From Brevipalpus yothersi (taxonomy: Eukaryota > Arthropoda > Arachnida > Trombidiformes > Tenuipalpidae): a DNA stretch of 64,000 nt. Position 1 is the first letter of the stretch, and every line of letters begins with the position of its first letter. Both the position numbers and the translations under genes were made by a program. Shown here piece by piece: positions 51,660-63,666 of the stretch. The notes beneath the pieces are model-generated. The model was not told the DNA's origin. It worked only from the letters and a program-made list of their open reading frames with translations, and searched no databases. The DNA is taken from positions 57,659-121,658 of the forward strand of contig QZCP01000089.1 in NCBI GenBank assembly GCA_003956705.1, in the 5' to 3' direction.

Positions 51660-51770
51660 AAAAATTTTCACTTCCTGATCATTTTGTACTCATACAGATG
51701 GCGATACTTTACCGAATGGATTCGTTTTAATGGCGCGAATTTCATTTATACCGGAAGTTGAGATGAAGCT
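51660..51770 (-). promoter_or_regulatory. Probable eIF1A promoter region
   Basis: About 160-260 bp upstream of the eIF1A start codon are ACCGGAAGT (51750-51758, ETS/GABP-type), CAGATGGCG (51696-51704, YY1/Pho-like) and GGCGCGAAT (51732-51740, close to an E2F site on the other strand). Such sites are common at promoters of translation and other housekeeping genes. Their clustering in otherwise AT-rich DNA is the only evidence. Confidence 0.35.
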
Positions 51771-52385
51771 GCATGTATTGAATTAAACTTTTGGACATCA
51801 GATATATCTGTTTTCTCATCTGAGCTGATATATATGTAATTTTTATTTTGATGATATGAGCTCATTGATACTCATTGGTCAATGATTGAAAAGCAGTACT
51901 GGTATTATATCCAATCTTTTTTCGATTCCTGAAGACGTTCTAGTTTTGAAAAATTTTTCACCCAATTTTGATTGTGCTATCGTAAAAAATTTTATTGTGC
52001 AAAAATAACGAAAAATTGCTCTAGAAATTTATAGTTTCAAAGTTTCATAGTTCATAATTTTCATTTATAAATTCTCGAATTCCACGAACTGATGATTCTA
52101 TTAAAGACTATTTGAGGACCTCCAAAAATGGAGCGTCTTCAATATTTCAGAAAATTCTTCAATTTTTTCGAAAAAAAGCCCAATATAAGGTTTGAACGAG
52201 GTGTTTGCACATGTGAGCTCTTGAGATTGCTATTTGTTCTCTTCTTCTGAGAATGAAAAATGTATTGACTAAAGATCTTGATTTGTGTGTCCATGTAACG
52301 CTGTGAATTATTCATTCGTAAGCATGCAACATATTCTTCCAAGATAGACAGCCTTGCTGTCTATTATCGAAATATGCAAGACGAC

Positions 52386-52391
<6 letters not shown>

Positions 52392-52455
<64 letters not shown>
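52392..52455. repeat. (CT)n microsatellite
   Basis: About 32 uninterrupted CT units. Confidence 0.97.
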
Positions 52456-52458
<3 letters not shown>

Positions 52459-53336
52459 CACACATGTATACAGGATCTTGTCAAAAGGCCTTCAGATTTG
52501 TCCAGCCAATATGTGGTAACAGCAAAAATTTTCTGAAAGAGTCACACTGACACTTCACTGAGCACACTTTATTCCTTTAACATGTGGAAGCAATTCGAGT
52601 GGTTTTCCATTATTTTGATCTTGTTACAGGAGCAAGTCATCTCTTGACCTGGATCAAGTCAACATAGGCTGATAGAGAGAAGGCAATATCACGATTCAAG
52701 TTAACATAAAACAGGATGAATGATTATTTTGTAGTTTTCTTTATTCCTCTGTATCATGATATAAAACGGTAAATACACAGTGAAATTCAATATTCTTCTC
52801 ATTCTTTTTCGTCTTATTCTTCTTCTTCTCTTTCTACAAATACGTGCTCTTATGTTTGTATGCCTCTGAAAAATGGACAATCAGAATAGTCTCAATATAA
52901 GATGGGAGAGAGAAAAAAAGAAGAAGAGAAGACTCAAAGTGAGTATATTGACAAGGCACTTGAGTTGACATCCGGACATTCGATTTGATCATTGCTTTTG
53001 TATTCCCTCTAAATATATACATATATATCCACTCACATATTGTTTGATAATGTATATTGTTCGAGAATTGTATATTCATCAATCATGAGTCTGGAAAATT
53101 TTATATGTTCATCAGGTTTGACCCAATGATTGGGAGGAAGAGCTGAGAAAGAGACAATTTCTTCTCAACATATCACAGAATGCATTTATGAAGAAGGAGA
53201 ATACAATGAAGATAAAGGAAAGAAAGAAAATAAAGAAAGAGACAAAAAAAAAGTTAAAATAAAGATGAAAGTGTATCACAAAAATTTGATGATTCCAATT
53301 GAATAGTGTGTGTATGTGTGCTACTGTATTGACATT

Positions 53337-53546
53337 GCCCAGGAAGAGAACAATAGTGATGGAAAAGATGCTGTTGGTGATGATGATAGCTATGATAATG
53401 AATCAAACAGATTGTTTGACCAGTCTGATCACGTTGAAAAAAAATCGAAAAGATGCTGGAAAAAGCCAGGCAGGAGGAATAAGAAGAAAAAAGAAGGAAT
53501 AACGTTCATAGAAGAGAGTGAGAGCGAAGGTTCCTCTTTTTTGTGA
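53337..53546 (+). CDS. Possible terminal exon: charged, low-complexity ORF
   Basis: A splice-acceptor-like ATTGACATTGCCCAG precedes an open frame starting ENNSDGKDAVGDDDSYD and ending ESESEGSSFL at a TGA (53544-53546), with a strongly basic middle (KKPGRRNKKKKEG). Acidic-basic-acidic order is seen in nuclear protein tails, but purine-rich DNA produces such ORFs by chance. No upstream plus-strand exon is evident between 50597 and here. I do not recognise it. Confidence 0.15.
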   Translation, partial: AQEENNSDGKDAVGDDDSYDNESNRLFDQSDHVEKKSKRCWKKPGRRNKKKKEGITFIEESESEGSSFL

Positions 53547-53782
53547 TGGATTTTCTTGTCACAATACTGATAGAGAAGGAATCATCGTTATACAGATAGA
53601 AAGAGTGAGAAGCCATCATCTAGGGGACAGTTATAGACACCAGCCAAAGTTTGTCCATGGGAGGAAAAAAAAGTGTAGAGATCGTTAATATATATCGTCC
53701 CATGGAACAGTGGTGACTAGACTTGATGATAGAGTGGAAAAAAAGGAAATATAGTCCAACAACACATAGAGACACACACAAT

Positions 53783-53786
<4 letters not shown>

Positions 53787-53835
<49 letters not shown>
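53787..53835. repeat. (AG)n microsatellite
   Basis: About 24 uninterrupted AG units. Confidence 0.97.
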
Positions 53836-53837
<2 letters not shown>

Positions 53838-54593
53838 AAGCGTGGATGGGTGAATTAAGATTGATTGGGTGGTAGTGATGATGATACGAAGAGAGAATCA
53901 TAATACAATATATATCCAGAATCCGGTTGATGAAGGACTACTTGAGTTTTGGGTGGGGGAAAAAAATATATGTTTATATATATTTATATATATGATATTC
54001 TGAGGATAGAAGATGATGAACATGGAATGTGTGAACAGAATTGCCAAATTGAGTGGCTCGGCGAAAAATGAAGGCAAATGATTTTCTGGGGGGGGGGGTG
54101 GCTAACGAAAAAATGATGACTGAGTGGAGTGAAAGTTCATGTCTGGAATCCAAGGTTTATGTTCACATTATATATCCACCATTATTCGAGATATATTCTC
54201 CTTTTTCCAACAATACCATTAAACCGGTGTTGTTCTATTATCATTCAAAATAATCGGATTCACTTGATCTCTTGGAAGTTGAAATGAAATCTGTAAGGGG
54301 TAAGCAGAAAGGGAACAGTTATTTGGATTAATAAGGTTCATGAAAAAATGACGATTATTTGATCCTTTTGAACACACCAAAAATGAACAATAATAATGAT
54401 TCTTCAACATATAGAATTAGTATTATTGCTTGGTTTATCTATTGATTGGAAAGACTTCCTCAACAATAAGGTTTATAAATTGCAACTAGATTGTCTGTTG
54501 CATCATATGGAAAAGCATACATATTTGAGTGTGTATATATATTCTGAATTGCTTTTCGAAATTGTTAATACTCGGAATATCTGTGTATATTGC

Positions 54594-54699
54594 TCAGACA
54601 AATGAATGCTCCATGTTAGAACGAAGATAATTCTCTCTCCCTGGACGTTTCTTTGGCTTATTGTGTGAACGATATCGAAATTGTTCATCTGAATCAAAT
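54594..54699 (-). CDS. Possible last exon of the sidestep-like gene
   Basis: After an acceptor-like TTCATCAATCCAG the minus strand is open as FDSDEQFRYRSHNKPKKRPG and on to SNMEHSFV then TGA (54594-54596). Composition looks like a cytoplasmic tail end. However, the incoming phase (two bases needed) does not match the phase-0 donor of the last firm exon at 55175, so an intermediate exon would be required. An alternative end is a phase-0 acceptor near 54795 that reads FQLAGEPTFSS then stop. Confidence 0.25.
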
Positions 54700-55174
54700 C
54701 TGGATTGATGAAACAAAGGATCCTAGATGTTTGGGCTCAAAGATTGCATCACATCTACTTTCATGATGAGAAAGTAGGCTCTCCAGCCAGCTGGAACTAT
54801 AAGAGAATCAAATCTATTCCTTGCCTGTTAAGTTTGAACTGAAAATTGAATTTATTTCTTTCTCAGTAACACAGGTGTATGCATATATTGTTCATCCTTC
54901 AGATAAAATACAATAAATTCAGACTGAGATCAAGTATATCGATAGCTGGAAAAATAAGTATTCCCCGTAAGAAATGAAGATCCGTCTGGATCTTTCATTT
55001 TCATTAACACTAATAAAGATTAATAGACATCCAAACTGATTCTATCCTTTGGTGAACATCCAATTCAATAGTGAAGATAGAAAAACTTCTCCAAATTACC
55101 GTTTCAATTAAGTAGATTCCAACAAATCAGATGTAAATTTAAGCGGAAATTTTCAAACCAACTATCCAACTTAC

Positions 55175-57593
55175 CGTTACTTCACTGCCATCACACGATA
55201 TTCGAAGATTTTTCATGACTGGTGATTCATGAAGAAATTCACTATCTGGACATCCATCCAATTGGATGGAAGAAGAATCTCGATCAGGTAATAGTTGATT
55301 ACAAGTCTCACTGATCAACGATATTCTAGGCCCACACTCTGGATTGGCTCGAGTGTAGAGTGCATGTAATCGTATTTCTTCTTCAAGACCTTGCTCTACC
55401 ATAGGGTCACAACTCTATGGGTGATATGAAGAAAGAGGGAGAGAGAGAGAGAAGTAAGAAAAATGATTGTATCATGTAGTTCTTCTTTTAGTCACATCCA
55501 TTATTCATCCATACACAAGCTATGGGAATATGGCAAACATTTTCTCCCTCTTCCTCTTATTCCTTCACAAAAGATACTTAGCAGAAAACGTGCTATTGCT
55601 AACTGATTTAATCAACTTATTCGTTGTCTACTCTTCTGACTAGGATTCCCTGCTAGTACACACTTACTTGCTGTAATGCTCAAGTTAACAATGATTAACA
55701 ATAGCAGATGTATAAAACCTCTATCACCAAAGCCTAAAGTGCGGACTCTTGTGAGATTGTTTGTTATGTGTCCAAGATGTGTATCTGTTTACAGTTAATG
55801 TTACTGTTCATTCTTAATTTTATATGCACTGATTTTGCTTTTCCAATCCATCTATTTCAGCAAACAAAATCAGATAATATTCATCATTCATCGATCACTG
55901 AATGATCATTTTGGTCAATTTGCTATACACACACACACACACAGACAAATACGCACACATATGCACACAAGATGATGATCTAAAACATGACTAAATGTTG
56001 GAACATCTTGACTTGTAACTTTTTCCCTGCTAAAAGAATTCTCCAAACCTTATGATAATCAGATAGAGGCCACTAATCAGTCACTAACTGTGAAGAGTAT
56101 ACCAAAGATCCTCAATCCAGATCTGATTGACAAACTATCATCAAATCAGCCATCTATCACGCCTTTTGATGGATATCCTTTCTACCGAGATTGCAGGGGA
56201 AACTTTTTGTGTGTACATTCGATCCTCATCTCTTATGACCTAGTATCTGATTCTTCTATGACAATTGAGAATGCGAAAAGATAAGCCACAGACACATAAG
56301 AATCTCGAACATGATAAGTTGTTGCAATTCCTCTCTCTCTTCCTCTTACTCGGAAGGAAGTAATCTTAGCCACAAATAACCGATCGATTGCATAACTAAT
56401 CTGGAACATTCAGTATACATTTGCATGCATCTGCTAAACCAGAATAGATGCAAAAAGTATGTGAATCTTAGTTATTTCTCGAATAGCGTGGAAGGAAATA
56501 CAAGTGACTTGCATGGTATAGACATGAGAACGTTTGATTTGTGAATGTGTATAAGTTTGTGTGTCTAGTTCACTGTCTTTTTGTCTCTATCTGAGTCAAG
56601 TGTATTCCTTCAAGAAATGTATTATAAGCCTTCGACGATAGCAATCAATTCCAGCTTTTCTCATAAGCCTCTTTGATACGCTGACTTGTGTGGTTTTTTT
56701 CTTGCTCTTTCTCTCTCTCTCTTTACTTGATGATTGATGCTGTGATGGTGTGTCTGTCTGTCTATTATTCTTTGTTTCCCCTATCCAATAAAGTGACTAC
56801 ATCTGGAATCCTCTTGCTAATCATTATCTGCTTCTCACCGCAACCACTTTTGGTTTACTCAACTTCAAACACACAATTACAAAGTACATTGTCCTCTTGC
56901 ACTTTATCTTAGAAATTCCTTATATTTTGCACCTCAAAATAGACTCAGATTTCTAACTTCTAACCAAAATATTTGAGTACATATGGAGAAAGTGTACCAT
57001 GAGGATAGAAAAACATCGCAAAAATGACGACAATACTTTCATTGTCACGTATTACTCAGTTCGTTGGGAATCAGTTCACTTGTAATCCAAGTTTATGAGT
57101 ATTTTTGCTGTCTGTCTGCCTAACTTATGTGACAACGTTTTTTCTCTTCACATCAGAGGAACCTCAGAAGATGATTTTTTTCAACTCTGATGAGAGGACA
57201 AAGGTGAGCATCTGTATGGAATTCAACTAGACATAGTACATTGTCATCATCGTTTGTTCAGGATTATGATGGAATTTATCACTAGTCATGTGAAGAAGAA
57301 GTAGAATGCAGGAAGGATGACTGATCATTGGAAAAAAATAGAAAGAAAAGAAGAGTAATCTAATGAAAATGCTTACGATTGTGGTACGTGGTGGAGATGA
57401 AAGATGATCGGACTTGATTAACTCGGTATCGGTATTGGTGGCAGAGGCTGGAGCATCAAATAGTGAGCCATGGTATGGTTTGAATATGGTACCAAAAGTA
57501 GGATCGATGGGATCGTAATCTTAGTGAGAGAGTAAGAAAAAAAAACGTATCACCACAAAAGGCTCAGTGAATCGAGGTTAGAAAATGATTGGA

Positions 57594-57639
<46 letters not shown>

Positions 57640-59336
57640 ATCTATCTCTGTACTTTCTACCGAAAAATAACACCATGGCCACAAGCTATCGGCATGTTTG
57701 CTTCTCCAATTGAGATGACCAATAAAATCTGCGCTCACTTACACACACACACATATAACACATACACATGCAAGGTTCAATACATCAAGATATAACTTGG
57801 GTTTTTCTCTCTCTTTCTCTTTCACTATCTCAATTCTTTTCTTACAGCTTGAAGATTGACGTTCGATTTAGGGGGTCCAAAAGTAGTGGTGTGTATGAGA
57901 GAAGAAAAATTGCTCCCCAAACTAGAGGGTCTATATATCTCTTACTGTGGGAAAGTGTATACAGATATACTGTGATAAAAGTAGGCCAAAACCCATGCTA
58001 AGTTGTGGTTCAATTTTATTCAATGAAAAAAGCTGCCTCCACTGGTGCTTTTGAGACTTTTTTATATACGGGCAATAAATCCTTCAAACTAGACTTTCTA
58101 GCTTCACATACTATGAGGTGTATTTTGTTTTCTACTTTTTCTCATGCATATAAATAGTGGACAATCATCTGATACCAGACAGTATGATATTAATACCAAA
58201 GGAATACCATGAATTCCAAATTAGCCCCAGCAGAGGAGAAGGTCAATGAAATGATAACAAAATTTATCATCAAAAAAAGAAGGAGACAGGAAAAGAACGC
58301 TCATGATGAATTGAAATAATGCATTTATGGGCATAATATCAAAAAAGAAAAAAAGTTCCTTTGATTTGACGTTTGTTGCCCAATTCAAATGATTGAAAGA
58401 GTGTTCTTTTTTCATCATCTAAAAGTTTCGGAAATTATTGAAAGAAACAGAAAACGTGGATAGATCTTCATTCTCTTCTTTTTTGGAATAGAACAAAAAC
58501 AAACCTTGTGATCATTCAGAGAGGGACAGAGCATTTTATCAAAAAACAGAATAGTTTTCAAGGCTTTTGAAGAGAGAGAAAAGTAAAAACTTATCCACTC
58601 CAAATGCTGAATGGGCTATGATGATGAAATGCTGACGCCTTCATGAAACTTGAAATTTTCCTGAGGCATTCTTTGAACAAGTTTCCGATAGATATTCAGC
58701 TTACTCATGAACTTTTTTCTGTCACAGAAAATTGAATATGGTGAAATGTTGCATGCAAATTTTTTCTCGGTGTTTGGAATTCCTCTCATAAATTTGATCT
58801 CTTGAGAAGGCCAATTGAGAATGCTTTTGGAAGAATTTGAAGTTGTTACACAATTGTTTTATCGATACTCATCGAAGCTTGCATTCTAATCAAAATTAAT
58901 TGGCAAAAAATGATTGCTCAACTTACTCAAACATTTGTCTGAACACATTATATCACAATTAGTTGGGCTTTTAGGCATTAAATCTGGGTTGTCAATGGAT
59001 CGAATAACCATTTTTTGGTCCCTGTAGAGAAGTGAACAGAAGGAAACAAAATTCTTTTCTTAATGAGTTTTCCCTCAATTTGCACAATATGTGTGTAAAA
59101 CATAATTTGAAATATCATTTCTCACCTCTTGTTGGAGAGAAAAATTCTCTTGGTTTCACCTTTCAAAGAGATGAAAAGACAAATTCATTACACCATCAGT
59201 ATTGATCAAGATACATAATAATAAATTGATCGCGAAAAAATAAATAGAAAAATATTTGAAAGTTAGTTTCATCTATTTGTTGAACTATTCTTCAATGAAT
59301 GTCTTCTCATGATATTCAGCGATCAACTTGAATTGG

Positions 59337-59416
<80 letters not shown>

Positions 59417-61572
59417 TTTCCAGCATCTCATCGAGCGTAACATGATTTCATATGAGAAATTGATTGTATCAGTTTGCTGCTTTTCTTCTCTACTTTTCGA
59501 ATATATATGTATCTAATGGACGCTAGAATTGATGGTATCATTGCTCATCTTTTTCTCGATCTTCCATGCTTTCATGATCAGATTCGGGCAATAAAGAGCG
59601 AGAGATAGCAAGAAAGAAAGAGAAATAGAGAAATAGAGAGCAAGAAACAGACAGGACAAGAAAAGGACCACTGTTAAGGAGAAAAAGAAACCTTTTTCCG
59701 AATTCAAGATGGAACATTGGACTCAAACAGCGAAAAAGTACAAAAATAAAATCATGATAGAAGATCATTAGTCTTCAAAAGCATTCAAGACCATAGTTTC
59801 CTATGATCCTTGTGTGTGTGTGTGAGTGTGTGTATGTCTATGCTAGTCGAAAAAGTGCAAAGATAAAGGCCAAAGAGAGAGAAAGAAAAGATAAAGAGTG
59901 GTGCTTATTCATGAATGCAATTGAACTTGGGATCGAAAAGGATCCTCTCTATCTTTGATGTGAGCTCTCAAAAAAGGCATGCAAGATTGAGAACTCACAT
60001 CAAAAATAGAGAGAGATAGAGAAACAAGCATCATGAAGATATAGCCATGAATTTCGTAGTGCAAAGCAAAGCATATTCATTTCAGTTTTAACAGAGCATA
60101 AAATGTCATCTTTTCCGAGTAATTGCCATGAACTGTGGGCCATACACACATTGTGTGCAAGTGAATGGTGTATGTGTATGTGTGCACAATCCTTTGCCAA
60201 AAATAAAGAGAAAACCCAAGATAGAGGGGGGGGGGAAAGAACAGAAAAAGGAACCAAAAGCTGCTTTATCATACTCAACTGACCCATTCTGTATAGTTGT
60301 CTTTTCAATTCTGATAATAGAATGCATAGGATTTATGCATTCATGGAATTGTGTGGATGCAAAGGGTTATGTCAGATGTCTCTTCTCTTCTCTCTCTCTC
60401 TCTCTCTCTCTCCTTTTTCTTCTGTCTTATTCTTTCACTATCACTTCCATACTAACGAACTAATTAGTACTTTATTGGAGCATAAATGAATGGAGCAATC
60501 GCTTGGACTGGAGAAGAGAGACAGAGCGACAGAGAAAGATGATATGAACGTGATTCTAATGTCTAAAATAACGGTCCAATGAGTCAGAATTTGGAGAACC
60601 TTCATCCAAGAGGAAGAATTCAAATGATAACTTATAGCTCTACTGGAATGAATTGATCACTTAAATCCAAAAGACTATACACGAAAATGATGATCAACAC
60701 TGTTGACGATTATCTAGCAAGAATATGTATTCACGCGAAGAAGAGAAGAAGAAGTGAGAGGAAAAATGATATCCTCACCTTTTGGTGTTGAAATATTTTC
60801 ATCACCACTTGAATCCACTAGACGATTGGCCTTACGTCGAATAAATACCACAGTGGTGATAGCAAATAAGAGTATAATGCTGACAATGGCAAGAAAAATG
60901 GCCAACACAGGACTATATCCTCTCTCATCACCCTCGTCAAATGAACCTGGTCAAATGAGAAATACATGATAAGAATGTCCAGCTCGATGAAAGTATGGTT
61001 AGAATATTGAGGGAAAGCAAAATGTGAGCCGAAAGAATCTAGATTGTTTGATTCTTATTCCCTTTTTCTCTCTCTCTTTTCCTTCCTCTCTTGTCAACTA
61101 CTGGTAGAAGAATCAACCAATAGAAAGAGAGAAGGAGAGAGAAAGAAAGAATGAGGAGGAAAAGCTGCAAAATGAATGGCAAGATTGGAATATTGAGCTA
61201 TTCTTCTATACTTCACAATTTGATGGTATCGATATGAAATTAATACAAACGAACCATTTTTCATCTTATTGTGGCTCATTCTGGCAGCTTCCAGACTGGC
61301 CATTAGATTAACGGGTACACTCTGGCCACCGCTTGTTTTGGCAAATATTCTCAGATCATATTGTTCTTCTGGTGCCAAATCATCAAGCACAAAAGTAGGA
61401 TACTCTTGATTGCTTAGGGTGAATACCATCTCAGTGGCTGATCCTTTTCCCTTGTATGCTTCCAAAATGAATTTTGTGTTCATACCATTAGATGGACCGG
61501 GTATACAAGTGACCAGGAGGCTTGAGAGTGTTTGATTTTTGACACTACAATTGTTAACTTCTTCAGGAACAC
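55175..61572 (-). CDS. Sidestep-like immunoglobulin-superfamily adhesion protein, 3' exons
   Basis: Four exons are read on the minus strand: 61572-61255 (FN3), 60946-60779 (membrane span), 57519-57377 and 55414-55175 (tail). Phases chain correctly (1-1, 1-1, 1-0, 0-0), all with AG acceptors and GT donors. The first encodes VPEEVNNCSVKNQTLSSLLV, then DDLAPEEQYDLRIFAKTSGG and SVPVNLMASLEAA, matching the single FN3 domain that follows the Ig domains in sidestep-family proteins. The next gives a short linker and VLAIFLAIVSIILLFAITTV followed by FIRRK, a type I membrane topology. The tail includes DPIDPTFGTIFKPYHGSLFD and an 80-residue acidic, Cys-containing exon I do not recognise. Sidestep proteins guide motor axons and partner with Beat-family receptors. 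The Ig exons lie beyond the right edge and the final exon is unresolved. Another Ig/FN3 receptor is possible. Confidence 0.75.
57597..57637. repeat. (CT)n microsatellite
   Basis: About 20 CT units, 78 bp upstream (in gene orientation) of a tail exon of the sidestep-like gene. Confidence 0.97.
59345..59412. repeat. (CT)n microsatellite
   Basis: About 33 CT units in the same intron. Confidence 0.97.
59945..60013 (-). ncRNA. Candidate intronic microRNA precursor hairpin
   Basis: Two 27-base arms (59945-59971 and 59987-60013) are complementary around a 15-base loop, about 69 nt in total, the size of a microRNA precursor. On the plus strand two positions are C/A mismatches (59953 with 60005, 59965 with 59993). 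On the minus strand, the sense strand of the host gene, both become G-U pairs, so all 27 positions pair. It sits in an intron of the sidestep-like gene, about 770 bp downstream of the transmembrane exon in gene direction. I do not recognise the arms as a known microRNA. A foldback remnant of a mobile element is the main alternative. Confidence 0.4.
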
Positions 61573-63596
61573 CTTGGAGAAAAAAGGAGAAAGAGAGAAA
61601 AAGAATCATTTTTTTCTAAAAGATCATTCACTTTTCGTGTACAGTGTAAGTCACCAAAATTTTATTGGTATCAATGTTTTTCAAGGCCCATTGAACATTT
61701 TGAAATTCAATTCCACCAAAACACTGTCAAAATTTTCTATCACAATAAAAAGATTGTACACAGAGCTGTATACAAGTGTATTGTGGATAAGTATGCTATG
61801 GTATTGAGTAGAATTCTTTATGAACTTTCGAATTGTTACATGAAATATCACTCACAATTGGAGGTATAACAATGAAAGCATCGGAAATGGAATGGAAAAA
61901 TTCAATCAGATGAGTGATCAATGAACGAATAGATCTTGGAAGAGAGAAAGTCTTAAAACTTTATGACTCTGTTAATGCTTAAATAATCATCATGAAAATG
62001 CTTCCAGTTCCGAAGAGAGAGAGAGAATGTTATTCCTCTTTTCCTACATCTTCCTTCCTCCTCCTTTTCTATTGGCAAAAAGATGGTTTTGAACATCTCA
62101 ACAATCGATTCATGGCAATGACCATTTGAGCTCTCATCAGTTCTATCACAAGACATGATGGTAAATGAAAACAATAGAATGAATAGACAAGAGTGAACAT
62201 TGACTACATCTTTCTTATTCCTTCACTCTATCGTTTCTCATTCCATTCTACATTCTTTCTACTCATACTGATCCCTTTTTTGGGTGACCAAAGTAAACAA
62301 AGCATCACCTTATTGAGGTCGATCAAAGCTAAACATTGCCTTCCATCGATCTGGTTATAACAAGTTAGCATCAGAAACCATCAAACACACTCTTCCTTCA
62401 TTCTTCTCTCTCTCTCTCTCAGTTGAGTCCATTTAATCGAAATGGTGACGCGATTTTAATTGAATCAGAGGATCATGCTGAAGATTGGTGAAAAGAGAAT
62501 TGCAGTGATGAGGAATAGTAGTGGTAGTAGGAGTTGTAGCAAGAGGAAAGCATTGCAACAACTCTGATTTAAGGGGTACATTCTTTTTATACACCGACTA
62601 GCTAACCAGTGGAAGTTCCAATGGATGATATAGGATTTCAAGCATTCCCTAATATGATTTGTAATACAGTTAAAAATGACTGTTGTACTTAAAGAACTAC
62701 ACTATACTTTGATGGACAGTTTATTTGGTTAGTTATCCAAGAGGGAAGAGAAAAGAAAGCCAAGGACAGCTCTATTCTATGGATAATATCTTGATGATTT
62801 TGAAACTCAATTTGGTATAGCATGTACAGGAGTACCTAAGGAGAAAAATGCGTCTTGCAAGAATTTCTCAACTTTTTGATTCCATTTACACAATTTTTGT
62901 GGGAAGAATTTTTTACTCAACCTCAAAAAAAAGTTCCCCATTGCATCATAACATAAGCAATTCTTCTAGAAATATTCCTCATTGTTTACTTATATTCCTC
63001 TCCTCTGTTCCTGTTTATACTCTTTTTTCTTTCCTTCCAAAAAGAAATATTTCACATATTTCATACACCTTGTCATGATAAAGCAATGGTATTCAGTAAT
63101 ATTCCACTTTTTCCGGAAGCTATTCAGCAAACATCACGATATATATATATCTCATTTTCAATCTGATAGTGGAAATAATGGTGAAGAATACACAATGTTT
63201 TCTTGTTCATATCTCTCAAGGATATCCTCTCTTTCCTACATCTCACTTATACATTAAACATATACAATTTTGATTTCTTCGAACTGACAATCTCATGTCA
63301 AAGTAAGGTACACGTGGATACACAGTTATACACTGTTTACAGTTATTCAATGTAGTATTTAAGTTCTCATCCAGATCATGATGCTTTTCCACATGGTTCC
63401 GGGTTCTCATTTTCTTTTTCTCCCTGATCAAGAATGACTTGAGAGCTTATGACTTGTCACGAAAAGTCATCATAAGAAAAGCTCAGAGATCAAAATGATG
63501 AATCAATTCTTCAATACTCATTGTCGATGTCATTTATGTTTGTCAGTGAGCCCCTGTCTGATGATAGGTATTCCAAATATAAGGTAAAAAGAGACT

Positions 63597-63666
<70 letters not shown>

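Larger units (their letters stand above)
51771..54593. other. Spacer between eIF1A and the sidestep-like gene
   Basis: No certain gene. It includes (CT)n at 52392-52455, (AG)n at 53787-53835, an 11-base G run at 54088-54098, and a charged ORF listed separately. 3' exons of the sidestep-like gene could extend into it. Confidence 0.45.
57520..60778 (-). other. Intron of the sidestep-like gene
   Basis: This 3.3-kb intron lies between the transmembrane exon and the first tail exon. It carries CT tracts at 57597-57637 and 59345-59412 (GA on the sense strand), a shorter one at 60389-60412, a 10-base G run at 60226-60235, and the long hairpin at 59945-60013. No nested protein gene is recognised. 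Confidence 0.7.

Noticed and set aside
61953..62174. 73-codon minus ORF as an Ig exon of the sidestep-like gene
   Set aside because: Lacks the Trp and paired-Cys pattern of an Ig domain, and its boundaries do not give phase 1.
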